From: UBA7672 sp030824255
GTDB lineage: Bacteria; Pseudomonadota; Alphaproteobacteria; Caulobacterales; Hyphomonadaceae
Assembly: GCA_942493305.1 (NCBI GenBank)
Contig: OW818686.1
Span: 3,410,001-3,474,000, forward strand
Reading direction: 5' to 3'
Length of the DNA stretch: 64,000 nt
Shown: positions 1-8,985 of the stretch, piece after piece
Position numbering within the stretch: position 1 is the first letter of the stretch
Layout: every line of letters begins with the position of its first letter
Translations under genes and position numbers: made by a program
The notes under the pieces: generated by a model
What the model was told of the DNA's origin: nothing
What the model saw: only the letters and a program-made list of their open reading frames with translations
Database searches by the model: none

Positions 1-498
1 CGCCAGCGTCGTACCGTTTTTCCCGCCACCACGATCTTCCGCATAAGACAGATAGATCGTGCGATTGGTCATGAAGTCGGGACCGACTGACACATCAAGC
101 AGACCACCCTGATCGCGATTGTCGACCTTGGGAACCCCGGTCACTTCGACCTTTGCGGCGCCAGCCTTCACCAGCCAGAGCTTGCCAGTTGTTCGGGACG
201 TCACCAGCAGCGCTCCATCGTCCGGCAGCAAGGCGCCGGCCCAGGCGTTATCGATGCCATCCGCCAGTGTCTCGATGTTCAGCTCGACATTGGTCTTGCG
301 TTCAGGCGCACGCGTCTGTCCCGGGAAGGCAGGCTGCGCGTCAGCCTTGTTGGGGTTGCCCTGCTGCACAGGCGCGTCCGAGGTCGTCGTCTGCTGATCT
401 GAGGCGACAGACGGCGCTGCTTCAGAGGTGCGCTGATCGGGCCCGCAAGCGGACAACCCAATGGCTAGCGCCAGTGACGACACAGCAAGTACCCGCAT
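1..498 (-). CDS. Lipoprotein glucose/sorbosone-type dehydrogenase, C-terminus cut off by window edge
   Basis: Reading leftward from the ATG at 498 gives 166 codons with no stop, so the gene runs off the window. Residues 1-18 are a lipoprotein signal with lipobox LSAC (Cys18). A Gln/Thr/Ser-rich linker follows. From about residue 85 the sequence matches the first blade of soluble PQQ glucose/sorbosone dehydrogenases: VTSRTTGKLWLV, then DQGGLLDVSVGPDF and IYLSYAEDRGG. In that family PQQ lies in a six-bladed propeller facing the periplasm and aldose sugars are oxidised. The PQQ and catalytic residues lie outside the visible part, so substrate and activity are open. The gene follows mutA on the same strand after 75 bp, so co-transcription is possible. 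The fold is fairly sure; the specificity is not. Confidence 0.75.
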   Translation of the reverse strand, partial: MRVLAVSSLALAIGLSACGPDQRTSEAAPSVASDQQTTTSDAPVQQGNPNKADAQPAFPGQTRAPERKTNVELNIETLADGIDNAWAGALLPDDGALLVTSRTTGKLWLVKAGAAKVEVTGVPKVDNRDQGGLLDVSVGPDFMTNRTIYLSYAEDRGGGKNGTTLA

Positions 499-573
499 GA
501 CGCATCTCCGCAATGATCACCCCAAACCCGCAGATAGACCGATGCAGAAGACAGCACAGCCTGTAACGCAGAT

Positions 574-2577
574 TTAGCGGTTCAGTCCCAATTCCGCATG
601 GGCAAGCTCAAGGCTTGCCAGCACATCTACGCCGAGATGGATAAATTCGTCCACGCCGGCCTCGCGCCACGCGGCCTCGTTCTCTCCGGGTTTTCCCGCG
701 AGATAGAGGCGGCCCAGTCCAGCCGACTTCAGCGCTTGAGCCGCGCCGACCGCATCCGTGGCGTAGCGCTTATCCGCCCCGCAAAGGCATGCGATCTCGC
801 AACCTGCATCTGCCGCAGCCTTGCTGAGCGCGGCAAGATCGCCCGTCGCTGGCACCGCTTCAATGCCGCCAGCCGCAAAGAAGTTCTGCGCGAACTGCAC
901 CCGCGCCGAATGCTCGGCCAAGGGCCCAAGCGCCGCCAGCAGAATGCGGGGCGCACGACCCGCCATTGTGCGCTGATCAGCCAGATCGCGCAGGCGTTCG
1001 AACGGTTCCGCCAGACGGATTGGCCAGAAAGGTTCAGCTTCGGCGCCGGCGTCGTCCGCCGTGCGCGCGAGGTCAGCAAGCGTTGCCTTGTCGGCCGCAG
1101 CTGCCCGCAAGACCGACCATTCGCGGCTGGCCGGCCCACGGCCTGAAGCTTCAGCAGCGCGGCGAACGATGGCGGGCAGGTTCACCACCTCAACGCTCGG
1201 CTTCTCTTCGACCAGCAGCGGGAAGTCAGTCACGCCCGTGATCAGCTCCTTGCGGCGGGCAGCGGCCTTTATGCGCGCCGTGCGGGCCTCGCCGACGCCT
1301 GTCTGGAAGCCGCCGGCCTGCAGCGCCTTCACTATTCCGCCCTCGCGTTCGACTTGCTGGAACAGCGCCCACGCCGCTTCAGACAGGTCGCCGCCCAATT
1401 TTTCGATAGCCCAGGCGCCGCCCGAAGGATCGATGATGCGGCCAAGGCTGGATTCTTCCTGCGCGATCACCTGCGTGTTGCGCGCGAGGCGGCGGGCCAG
1501 CTTGCCCGGCATGCCCATCGCGTCGGTGAAGTTGCGCACCGTGACGATATCTGCGCCTCCCACACCCGCCGCAAAGCACGCTGCCGTATTGCGCAGGATG
1601 TTCACCCATGGGTCGCGACGCGTCAGCATCCGTCGAGACGTCACGGCCTGCATTCGCATACCGGAAGCTGTTTCGCTTGCCCCGAACGCTCCGGCGACAC
1701 GCGCCCACATGCGGCGCGCAGCACGCAGCTTGGCCATTTCGATCTGATAGTCGGCGCCAACGCTCACGGTAAACAACAGGCTCCGGCACGCAGCGTCCGC
1801 ATCGATACCCGCCGTCATCAATGCGCGGACATAGTCCGCTCCCGTCGCGACGAGGTAGGCCAGTTCCTGCACTTCCGTTCCGCCGGCTTCATGTACCGGC
1901 CGCGAGTCAGCACGCAGGAAGGTTGCTTGCGGAAACTGCCCTGACGCATCGCGGACGAACTCCGCCGCCTGCGCAATCTCTTCATTGGCCGGACCCGGTA
2001 GGGCGCCTGTTCGCGCCAGTGCGCCGATGGGATCGACGTTGAACGCGATCATGGCGTTCGAAGCGCCGCTCGCTCCAACGGCCTCCGCCAGCAACGCCGC
2101 CAGTTCAATCCCCTGCGTTGTCGAGGCGCCGCCCGCTTCGAGCGCCAGGGCGGCAAGATCCAGCTTCACGCCGCGCAGCACGCGGTCGATATCCACGGCC
2201 GATCGGGCGACAACGCCATGCTCGCCTGCCGCATCGACGCGCAGCTCGATCGACGATACGCCGCCTTCGAGAGCCTCCATCACCTGATCGGAAGCAATGA
2301 CAGGATCAGGGTGGGAGACGACCTGCCGGATATCCCACGGCAGGTATGGATCGTTGCTGGCCCGCGCCCCCCGGATGAACGGCGCCTGCCCAGGCAAGCC
2401 AGATGCGTCCGCCGCCCAGTCCGGCGCCCGATAGAGCGGCTTCACCGGCACGCCATGCTCGGTTTTCGTCGTGATCTTCGACAGCGGGGCGCCATCAAGC
2501 GCCTTTTCCGCAAGCGCCTGCCACTGCGCTTCGTCAGCGCGTGAAAACTCAGCCGAAAGAGGCAGGTCGTCCGCCAT
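574..2577 (-). CDS. mutA: Methylmalonyl-CoA mutase small (beta) subunit
   Basis: A 667-residue protein of the methylmalonyl-CoA mutase family. The mutase interconverts succinyl-CoA and (R)-methylmalonyl-CoA with adenosylcobalamin, linking propionyl-CoA to the TCA cycle. The N-terminal TIM-barrel part (for example PYLPWDIRQ, GASNAMIAFNVDP) and a C-terminal flavodoxin-like part ending LGVDVLASLELAHAEL are present. The cobalamin-ligating DxHxxG motif of the large subunit is absent, as expected for the non-catalytic MutA chain. The ATG at 2577 is chosen because GAGGG lies just upstream; an in-frame ATG at 2613 has no Shine-Dalgarno. mutB usually follows mutA, but here the downstream neighbour is the lipoprotein dehydrogenase, so any mutB lies outside this window. 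Confidence 0.9.
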   Translation of the reverse strand: MADDLPLSAEFSRADEAQWQALAEKALDGAPLSKITTKTEHGVPVKPLYRAPDWAADASGLPGQAPFIRGARASNDPYLPWDIRQVVSHPDPVIASDQVMEALEGGVSSIELRVDAAGEHGVVARSAVDIDRVLRGVKLDLAALALEAGGASTTQGIELAALLAEAVGASGASNAMIAFNVDPIGALARTGALPGPANEEIAQAAEFVRDASGQFPQATFLRADSRPVHEAGGTEVQELAYLVATGADYVRALMTAGIDADAACRSLLFTVSVGADYQIEMAKLRAARRMWARVAGAFGASETASGMRMQAVTSRRMLTRRDPWVNILRNTAACFAAGVGGADIVTVRNFTDAMGMPGKLARRLARNTQVIAQEESSLGRIIDPSGGAWAIEKLGGDLSEAAWALFQQVEREGGIVKALQAGGFQTGVGEARTARIKAAARRKELITGVTDFPLLVEEKPSVEVVNLPAIVRRAAEASGRGPASREWSVLRAAAADKATLADLARTADDAGAEAEPFWPIRLAEPFERLRDLADQRTMAGRAPRILLAALGPLAEHSARVQFAQNFFAAGGIEAVPATGDLAALSKAAADAGCEIACLCGADKRYATDAVGAAQALKSAGLGRLYLAGKPGENEAAWREAGVDEFIHLGVDVLASLELAHAELGLNR

Positions 2578-2729
2578 GAATCCCTCAATTCCACGTTCGG
2601 GGCCATGAGGCATTGGGCTGGCGTCGCGTCAAGGGTTTGCGGCGTCATGGCCACATTGCGGGCCGCCACATCGCCAGTATGGTTCACGCGGGCGGGTTGT
2701 TTCCCGCGCTGCGAACAGTGGGATCATTC

Positions 2730-3713
2730 ATGGCAATTCCGGCCTCTTTGGCGAACAAGCTGTCCCTCCCGGTGATCGGATCGCCGCTTTTCATCATCTC
2801 CACGCCGGACCTTGTGCTGGCTCAGTGCAAGGCGGGAATCATTGGCTCTTTCCCGTCCCTGAATGCCCGCCCGCTCGAACAGCTCGATGAATGGCTTTCC
2901 CAGCTGAATGAAGAGCTGGCCGCCGCGCGGGCCGCCAATCCGGCCGCCAGAATCGCGCCCTACGCAGTCAACCTGATCGTCCACAAGTCGAACAATCGCA
3001 TCGAGGAAGACCTCGCCCTGTGCGTGAAGCACAAGGTCCCGATGGTCATCACATCGCTCGGCGCCCGCCCCGAAGTGAATGCGGCCATCCATTCCTATGG
3101 CGGCATCGTTCTGCACGACATCATCAACATCGTCTTCGCCCACAAGGCGCTGGAGAAGGGCGCCGATGGCCTGATTGCTGTCTGCACCGGTGCAGGCGGC
3201 CACGCCGGCGTGCTCTCGCCTTTCGCCCTCATCAGCGAGATCCGCGAATTCTTCGACGGACCGCTCGCGCTGTCCGGCTCCATCTCCAATGGCGCACAGA
3301 TCCTTGCCGCCCAGGCCATGGGCGCCGATTTCGCCTATATCGGCTCCGCCTTCATCCCGACGCACGAGGCCCGCGCGGTCGAGGGCTACAAGGACATGAT
3401 CGTCGCCAGCGCTGCGAAAGACATTGTTTACTCCAGCCTCTTCACAGGCGTCTCGGGCAACTATCTCGCCCCCTCCATCGCCAAGGCCGGCATGGACCCG
3501 AACAACCTGCCCGAAGGCGACAAGGCGACGATGAGCTTCCAGTCCGGCGAAAGCGCAAAGGCCAAGGCCTGGAAGGATGTCTGGGGCGCGGGCCAGGGCG
3601 TCGGCGGCGTGAAGGAGCGGATGCCCGCTGCGGAATTCATCGCCAAGCTCAAGCGCGAATACGACGAAGCCCGCGCCGGTCTGGCCGCGAACGCAGCTTT
3701 TTACGCGGCCTGA
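2730..3713 (+). CDS. Nitronate monooxygenase (2-nitropropane dioxygenase family)
   Basis: A 327-residue FMN TIM-barrel enzyme. Family members oxidise alkyl nitronates such as propionate-3-nitronate to aldehydes plus nitrite or nitrate. The N-terminus MAIPASLANKLSLPVIGSP matches the family start. The central CTGAGGHAG segment holds the conserved His region, and LSGSISNGAQILAAQAMGA followed by YIGSAF forms the FMN phosphate-binding end. The ATG at 2730 is preferred over the longer frame from 2613, whose extra 39 residues are Arg/Gly-rich and do not look like the family. It is divergent from mutA across about 150 bp. The real substrate is unknown. Confidence 0.88.
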   Translation: MAIPASLANKLSLPVIGSPLFIISTPDLVLAQCKAGIIGSFPSLNARPLEQLDEWLSQLNEELAAARAANPAARIAPYAVNLIVHKSNNRIEEDLALCVKHKVPMVITSLGARPEVNAAIHSYGGIVLHDIINIVFAHKALEKGADGLIAVCTGAGGHAGVLSPFALISEIREFFDGPLALSGSISNGAQILAAQAMGADFAYIGSAFIPTHEARAVEGYKDMIVASAAKDIVYSSLFTGVSGNYLAPSIAKAGMDPNNLPEGDKATMSFQSGESAKAKAWKDVWGAGQGVGGVKERMPAAEFIAKLKREYDEARAGLAANAAFYAA

Positions 3714-3716
3714 CGC

Positions 3717-4115
3717 TCACCAGCTATTCCGCCCGTCCACCTTCTCGATCGCCAACGCATCGAGATCGAGGTCAACGAACATCCGCATGTTCACGGCGGA
3801 CACGCGCTTTTCGGGCATGCCGCCCGCCATGCCGTCCTTCAGTGTCCCGTCATTGTTGTACATCGACGCCCAGTCTGGCGAAGACCCATGCGTGTTCCCG
3901 CCGCACTTCGCGCAGAAATGGTGATGGTTCATGCCGCTCGGCGCATAGATAGCATCATGCGCCGCTGACACGACCGTCACATCCCCCGGATCGTAGTATC
4001 CCCACACCGCTCCCGAGCGATGACAGAAGGTGCAATTGCACGCCTTGATGGTGGCCGGCATTGCCTTCACCTCGATCTTCGTCGCGCCGCAATGGCAGGT
4101 GGCAGTAAGGGTCAT
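3717..4115 (-). CDS. GFA/CENP-V domain zinc protein
   Basis: A 132-residue protein of the glutathione-dependent formaldehyde-activating (GFA/CENP-V) fold. The zinc-binding cysteine pattern is complete: Cys7-x-Cys9, Cys26-x-Cys28-x2-Cys31 and Cys68-x2-Cys71. True Gfa adds formaldehyde to glutathione, but most short GFA proteins have no proven reaction, so no enzyme activity is claimed. The ATG at 4115 is used because GGAGG sits 8 nt upstream; an in-frame ATG at 4130 lacks one. It converges with the nitronate monooxygenase, with 3 bp between the stop codons, and is divergent from the threonine dehydratase. Confidence 0.85.
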   Translation of the reverse strand: MTLTATCHCGATKIEVKAMPATIKACNCTFCHRSGAVWGYYDPGDVTVVSAAHDAIYAPSGMNHHHFCAKCGGNTHGSSPDWASMYNNDGTLKDGMAGGMPEKRVSAVNMRMFVDLDLDALAIEKVDGRNSW

Positions 4116-4231
4116 CGGCAAAGCCTCCATCTCGCTTGTCCCACGCAGTACCGAACCGCTGTTGCCAACCTGCTGTCAGCATAAATTGCGTGGCGTTGCG
4201 AGGCGTCGCCACGCACGTCATAACGACAACC

Positions 4232-5239
4232 ATGATTACCGATCCTCTGCACGACCTGCCAACGTTCGAAGACATCGAGGATGCAGCGGAACGCATTCGC
4301 GGCGTAACGGTCCACACACCGCTCCTGCGCTCCGACGCGCTCGACGCTGCCGTCGGCACGCCTGTCTGGATCAAGCCTGAAACGCTCCAGCGTACCGGTT
4401 CCTTCAAGATGCGCGGCGCCTGGAACCGCATCAGCCGCATCCCCGAAGCGGACCGTGCCAAGGGCGTCGTCGCCTTCTCGTCGGGCAACCACGCGCAGGG
4501 CGTTGCCGAAAGCGCCCGCATCCTCGGCATGGACTCCACCATCGTGATGCCCGCCGACGCCCCCGCCGCGAAGATCGAAAGCACGCGCCTCCGCGGCGCA
4601 ACGGTGCGGCTCTATGATCGGATCAAGGAAAGCCGCGAAGCCATCGCCGCCGAGATCGCCGCACAATCCGGCGCCACCACTGTCCGTCCGTTTGACGATT
4701 CCTGGATCATGGCCGGGCAGGGCACGGCCGGCCTCGAAGCCGCACGCGATGCAGCCGCCATGCGCGTCACCTTCGGCAGCCTCATATGCAACGCGAGCGG
4801 CGGCGGCCTCCTCGCCGGTGTCGCTGTTGCCTTCGAAGCGCTGTCGCCTTCAACCGACGTCTACGTCGCCGAACCCGCTGGCCACGACGATCTGATCCGC
4901 TCGCTTGCCGAAAGGAAGATCGTCTCCAACGCCCCTGGCGTCCGCTCTATCGCCGACGCCCTGATGTCGCCCGAACCCGGCGTGCTGCCCTTCGAAATCC
5001 ATAAACGCCGTGTCCGCGGCGGCTTCACCGCCACCAATGAAGACCTTCTGGACGCGATGTCCTTCGCCTTCCACCACCTGAAGCTCGTCGTCGAACCCGG
5101 CGGCGCCAACGCGCTCGCCGTCCTGCTCAACAACCGCAAGCATTTCGCGGGCCGTGGCCCGGTGCTGATCGTGTTGTCTGGCGGCAATGTTGATGCAGAG
5201 ATGTTCGCAAGCGCGATTGCCCGAACACCTCCGGGCTAG
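4232..5239 (+). CDS. Threonine/serine dehydratase, short form without ACT domain
   Basis: A 335-residue fold-type II PLP enzyme of the threonine ammonia-lyase/serine racemase group. Threonine ammonia-lyases deaminate L-threonine to 2-oxobutanoate. The PLP lysine is Lys59 in TGSFKMRGA. SSGNHAQG (83-90) and the glycine-rich phosphate loop SGGG (189-192) are in place. The protein ends after the catalytic domain, so it lacks the C-terminal regulatory ACT domain of biosynthetic IlvA and is probably not isoleucine-inhibited. The start at 4232 gives the family N-terminus; the 32 extra upstream codons look non-coding. Its TAG stop overlaps the stop of the convergent transglycosylase in a shared CTAG. 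Serine racemase or hydroxyaspartate dehydratase are alternatives. Confidence 0.87.
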   Translation: MITDPLHDLPTFEDIEDAAERIRGVTVHTPLLRSDALDAAVGTPVWIKPETLQRTGSFKMRGAWNRISRIPEADRAKGVVAFSSGNHAQGVAESARILGMDSTIVMPADAPAAKIESTRLRGATVRLYDRIKESREAIAAEIAAQSGATTVRPFDDSWIMAGQGTAGLEAARDAAAMRVTFGSLICNASGGGLLAGVAVAFEALSPSTDVYVAEPAGHDDLIRSLAERKIVSNAPGVRSIADALMSPEPGVLPFEIHKRRVRGGFTATNEDLLDAMSFAFHHLKLVVEPGGANALAVLLNNRKHFAGRGPVLIVLSGGNVDAEMFASAIARTPPG

Positions 5240-7329
5240 GGCCGCCCGCGCTTCAGATCGTCCGAAATCCTGATGTCCACTGGCTGTCCCGTCAGGCGAT
5301 GGCGATAGACCACCGTATTCTCCAGAACGCGCTGCACATAGTTGCGCGTCTCCGAGAACGGGATGCTCTCGATCCAGTCGATCGGATCGGTCCCCGCACG
5401 CGGATCACCGAAGTCGCGTATCCACTGACGCGCCCGGCTTGGGCCAGCATTGTAGGCGGCCGCCGCGAGGATGTAGGAGCCGCCAAAATCATCGACGAGA
5501 TCGTCGAGGAAGCCGCGCCCCAGCCGCAGATTGTATTGCGGATCATCCGTCAGCCAGCTCTGCCGGAACGGCAGGCCCACCATCCGCGCTTCCGCCTGCG
5601 CATAGCGCGGGATCATCTGCATCAGGCCACGCGCATCCGCACTCGAAATGGCGCGATGATTGAACTCGCTCTCCTGCCGCGCCAGCGCCAGCACCATGGC
5701 AGGCTCTGCCGCTCCCGAACGCGGTGATGTCGGCAGCGCGAAGACGGGGAAGACCGCATCCGGCGCCACCAGGCCCCGCCCAAGGCCCGCCTTGGCGCCG
5801 CGGATCGCCGCGCGCATCTCCAGATAGCCCGCTGCGATATCATAGAGCATCTGGTGCTCCGCTGGGGTCGTCAGCGTGTCGTCCAGCGCGAACGAGAAAC
5901 GCTCAAACGTTCCGATCCGCCCGCTCTCCGCCAGCAGGATCGCCGCGCGCACAGCCGGCTGGCGCGCAAACGCCGCGCGCTCCTCATCCGTCGGTATCGT
6001 CAACTGCGAAAAGCTCAGCTGACCAAGCTCCGGCTTGGTTTCCCGCGCCTTCTCCGCCGCCAACTGTCCATAGAACACATACGGATACGCGGCTCCGATT
6101 TCGTACGCCGCCGCTGCCTCTGCGGCTTTACCCTGAACCGCAAGCGTACGGCCCAGCCAGTACTGGGCGCGTGAAATGCTGATTGGTGTCTGCACGCCGG
6201 CCGCGAACACGCGGAAATGGTTCTCCGCCTTGACCGCGTCGCCCAGCTTCTCCAACGCCAGCCATCCGGCGATCCACTCCGCGTCCCGGAATGCCTCGCC
6301 TTGTGTCAGGCCGTGTCCGGCCGCGAGTTCATACGCAGTCGCATAGTTCCGGTCGCGGATCATGCGCCGCATGACCGATTGCTTCTCGTCCCAGATACTC
6401 TCGCGTCCTGCGGCCGGCGCGCCTTCGCCCTTGATGCGGAGCAACAGATTCAGTTCTTCGGATGCCCGGCTCCGACGCTCGTTCCAACGCGCGCGTTCGT
6501 AAAGAAGCCCCGCATCCTCGCTGTAGGCGGCAGGCACAGCATTCACGAGCTTGTCGATAGTTTTGGCGTTCTTCATCAGCGCGATACGCGCCTCGATCAC
6601 GGCCTTTCTGCCATCGCTCATGCGAGAGAGCAGAGCCTGCGCGCTGCGCGTGTCGCCCCGCCACAGGAACATGTCAGCCCGTGCGTAATAGTCCTCAGCG
6701 GTCAGTTGCCCGCCAAACCGTGTCTGGATCTGCTGCACAGCCGAGGCCGTCATCGCCCGCGTACGCCAGGCGTCGATCACAGTCTTCTGACCCTCCTCGG
6801 CGCGACCTGCCCGCGCGTACGCGTCAGCCAGCGCCAGCAGGCCTTCGCCCGTCCGCGGCCCCTGCGCCGTCAGCCAGGCGATGCGCTCCTCGGGCGAAAG
6901 CGGGGAAAAGGAGATGGTGATCTCCAGCTGGTCCGTGATCAGATTGGAATCCGGCCAGCCCTTGAACTCTTCGGCGGCCCGGCTGAGCTCGGAAAAGCCC
7001 ATCCCGGCGTTCCCGTTCGTCGCAATCCGCCAGCGAACCAGGGCCTGCGCCGCCGGGTCGTTGATCCGTGACAGGAGTGAGCGAACCTGGCTCCATTGAT
7101 CGCTGTCCGCCGCGTCCAGCGCCCGCGCCAGGAGGGTGAAATCGCTGTCGGCGATCCAGGGGGATTGGAGGGCGGGGGAGGGTTTTAGGGAGGGGGGGGG
7201 AGGGTTAGCCGCCGCCCCCGCCACGCAAACGGCCGCAATGGCCACACCCGAAACCAGTCCACGCAGCAACGGAATACCTCGATCCTTCCTGTGGTTCGCC
7301 GACATGCGGCGCTTGCCAAACCCGGTCAT
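5236..7329 (-). CDS. Periplasmic soluble lytic murein transglycosylase
   Basis: A 697-residue exported protein of the Slt70 type. An N-terminal hydrophobic stretch ending AAVCVAGAAANP is a signal peptide. About 500 residues of alpha-helical superhelix (U/L domain) follow, then a C-terminal SLT domain. The catalytic glutamate is about residue 553 in ARQESEFN, followed by RGLMQMIP and AAYNAGPSRA, all standard SLT motifs. Such enzymes cleave the MurNAc-GlcNAc bond to give 1,6-anhydro-MurNAc ends. The start at 7329 (ATG) is the first in-frame codon that leaves a normal signal peptide; 7305 is possible, and neither has a clear Shine-Dalgarno. A nine-base C tract lies in the coding strand just after the signal sequence. 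Confidence 0.88.
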   Translation of the reverse strand: MTGFGKRRMSANHRKDRGIPLLRGLVSGVAIAAVCVAGAAANPPPPSLKPSPALQSPWIADSDFTLLARALDAADSDQWSQVRSLLSRINDPAAQALVRWRIATNGNAGMGFSELSRAAEEFKGWPDSNLITDQLEITISFSPLSPEERIAWLTAQGPRTGEGLLALADAYARAGRAEEGQKTVIDAWRTRAMTASAVQQIQTRFGGQLTAEDYYARADMFLWRGDTRSAQALLSRMSDGRKAVIEARIALMKNAKTIDKLVNAVPAAYSEDAGLLYERARWNERRSRASEELNLLLRIKGEGAPAAGRESIWDEKQSVMRRMIRDRNYATAYELAAGHGLTQGEAFRDAEWIAGWLALEKLGDAVKAENHFRVFAAGVQTPISISRAQYWLGRTLAVQGKAAEAAAAYEIGAAYPYVFYGQLAAEKARETKPELGQLSFSQLTIPTDEERAAFARQPAVRAAILLAESGRIGTFERFSFALDDTLTTPAEHQMLYDIAAGYLEMRAAIRGAKAGLGRGLVAPDAVFPVFALPTSPRSGAAEPAMVLALARQESEFNHRAISSADARGLMQMIPRYAQAEARMVGLPFRQSWLTDDPQYNLRLGRGFLDDLVDDFGGSYILAAAAYNAGPSRARQWIRDFGDPRAGTDPIDWIESIPFSETRNYVQRVLENTVVYRHRLTGQPVDIRISDDLKRGRP

Positions 7330-7399
7330 GAAATGATTATCCCGCGAGTCGCGCGGGAATGTGTCATCACGCGTTTCGGAGCCTTCAGGGAAATCCGCC

Positions 7400-8278
7400 A
7401 TGTTGTTCAAAGGGTCCATGCCCGCACTCGTAACCCCTTTCCGCGATGGGAAAGTGGACGAGAAGGCGTTCGTGGCGCTCGTTGAGCGGCAAATCGCGGG
7501 CGGAACGCACGCCGTTGTCGTCTGCGGAACGACCGGGGAGGCTTCTACGCTGTCGCACGAGGAAGACCGGCAAGTGGTCGAGCTGTGCGTCAAAACGGTG
7601 GCGGGTCGGGTTCCGGTCATTGCTGGCACAGGCTCCAATTCCACCGCCGAGGCGCTTGGCCTCCTGCAGCACGCTAAGACGGTCGGAGCTCACGCAGCCC
7701 TGATCGTGAACCCGTATTACAACCGGCCGACCCAAGATGGCGTTTATGCACATTACAAAACTTTGAGTGAAGCGGTCCAACTGCCAATTTTCCTCTACAA
7801 TGTCCCGGGACGGACGGGTTCCGACATGTCCGTGGAACTCATTGCGCGGCTGTCGCAATTGCCAAACGTGGTCGGCATCAAGGATGCCTCGTCCGACCTG
7901 TCGCGCGTCGCCCGCCATTCCGCGCTTTGCCGGCAAGGTTTCATTCAGATTTCGGGCGACGACCCCAGCGCCGTGGGATTCAACGCGCAGGGCGGGGTGG
8001 GTTGCATCTCGGTGACGGCCAACGTCGCGCCAGAGCAGTGCGCGCAGATGCAGAATGCGACGCTGAAGGGCGATTATGCCGAGGCCCGCCGTATCAACGA
8101 CAAACTGGCCCGCCTGCATCGCGCCATGTTCCTCGAAGCCAGCCCCGCGCCTGCCAAGTACGCCCTGTCCCTGTTGGGTCTGTGCACGGATGACGTCCGC
8201 CTGCCGCTGGTCCCCGTGCAAAGCCAGGCCGTGAAAGACGAGATCAAGGCGGCGATGCAGGAAGCCGGCGTACTCTGA
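7400..8278 (+). CDS. dapA: 4-hydroxy-tetrahydrodipicolinate synthase
   Basis: A 292-residue DHDPS, which condenses pyruvate with aspartate semialdehyde in the first committed step to diaminopimelate and lysine. The Schiff-base lysine is Lys161 in GIKDASSD, the catalytic tyrosine is Tyr133 in FLYNVPGRTG, and GTTGE (43-47) is present. The ATG at 7400 has AGGGAAA upstream; the longer frame from 7361 adds 13 residues unlike the family. The TGA stop overlaps the smpB start (TGATG), implying translational coupling. It is divergent from the lytic transglycosylase across 70 bp, so both act in cell-wall metabolism from one intergenic region. Confidence 0.95.
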   Translation: MLFKGSMPALVTPFRDGKVDEKAFVALVERQIAGGTHAVVVCGTTGEASTLSHEEDRQVVELCVKTVAGRVPVIAGTGSNSTAEALGLLQHAKTVGAHAALIVNPYYNRPTQDGVYAHYKTLSEAVQLPIFLYNVPGRTGSDMSVELIARLSQLPNVVGIKDASSDLSRVARHSALCRQGFIQISGDDPSAVGFNAQGGVGCISVTANVAPEQCAQMQNATLKGDYAEARRINDKLARLHRAMFLEASPAPAKYALSLLGLCTDDVRLPLVPVQSQAVKDEIKAAMQEAGVL

Positions 8279-8805
8279 TGGCTCAGTCACCAAGGACCCA
8301 GGGGGCCAAAAGCGGCGGGCAGAACCCCAAAGGCAAATCGCGCCGCGAGCTTGCGCAAAAGCTCGTCGCCGAAAACCGGCAGGCGCGGCGCAACTACGAG
8401 ATTGTCGATACGCTCGAAGTCGGCGTCGTGCTGACCGGTTCGGAAGTGAAATCGCTCCGGGAAGGACGCGCCAACATCGCGGAGGCCTACGCCCGCGAAG
8501 AAGGCGGCCAGATCGTCATGGTCAATTCCACCATCCCGACCTATCCGCCCGCCGGCCAGTTCAACCACGATCCGAACCGCAAGCGCATTCTTCTCGTGAA
8601 GAAGCGCGAGTTCAACCGCCTGATGGGCGCCGTTGAACGGGATGGCCGTACGCTCGTGCCGCTTGAGCTCTACTTTGGCGGCACAGGCATGGCGAAAATC
8701 AAACTCGCCCTCGCGACAGGCCGCCGCGCCCCCGACAAACGCGACGTCGAAAAGAAACGCGACTGGGACCGCCAGAAGGGCAGGATCCTGCGCGATCGCG
8801 GCTGA
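8278..8805 (+). CDS. smpB: SsrA-binding protein
   Basis: A 175-residue SmpB, which binds tmRNA and brings it to stalled ribosomes for trans-translation. The core runs from NRQARRNYEI through TGSEVKSLREGRANI to the C-terminal tail KRDVEKKRDWDRQKGRIL, the basic helix that enters the mRNA channel. The first about 20 residues are a basic, Gly/Ser-rich extension, common in alphaproteobacteria. The ATG at 8278 overlaps the dapA stop by one base. No tmRNA gene was recognised in this window. Confidence 0.95.
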   Translation: MAQSPRTQGAKSGGQNPKGKSRRELAQKLVAENRQARRNYEIVDTLEVGVVLTGSEVKSLREGRANIAEAYAREEGGQIVMVNSTIPTYPPAGQFNHDPNRKRILLVKKREFNRLMGAVERDGRTLVPLELYFGGTGMAKIKLALATGRRAPDKRDVEKKRDWDRQKGRILRDRG

Positions 8806-8913
8806 CACCCCTTTGCCGTCACGCGTTCCCGTGATGGAACCCCTCTCGTGTACAGTTTCGAACATAGGAACTCCTCTCGCGCGTCATGTGGATGCGGAAA
8901 GCGTCTGATTGCG

Positions 8914-8942
8914 TTGACAGCGGCGCCGACCGCCAGTCTGCT
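8914..8942 (+). promoter_or_regulatory. Candidate promoter for the RTX-repeat gene
   Basis: A perfect TTGACA at 8914-8919 is followed after 17 bp by TCTGCT (8937-8942), a weak -10. It lies about 45 bp before the RTX gene start in a 180-bp gap. The -35 is convincing; the -10 match is only three of six, so an activator or another site may be needed. Confidence 0.35.
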
Positions 8943-8985
8943 TCAGCCGAGTTGAACTGGCCTGACACGGCGCGGAGGACATTCA

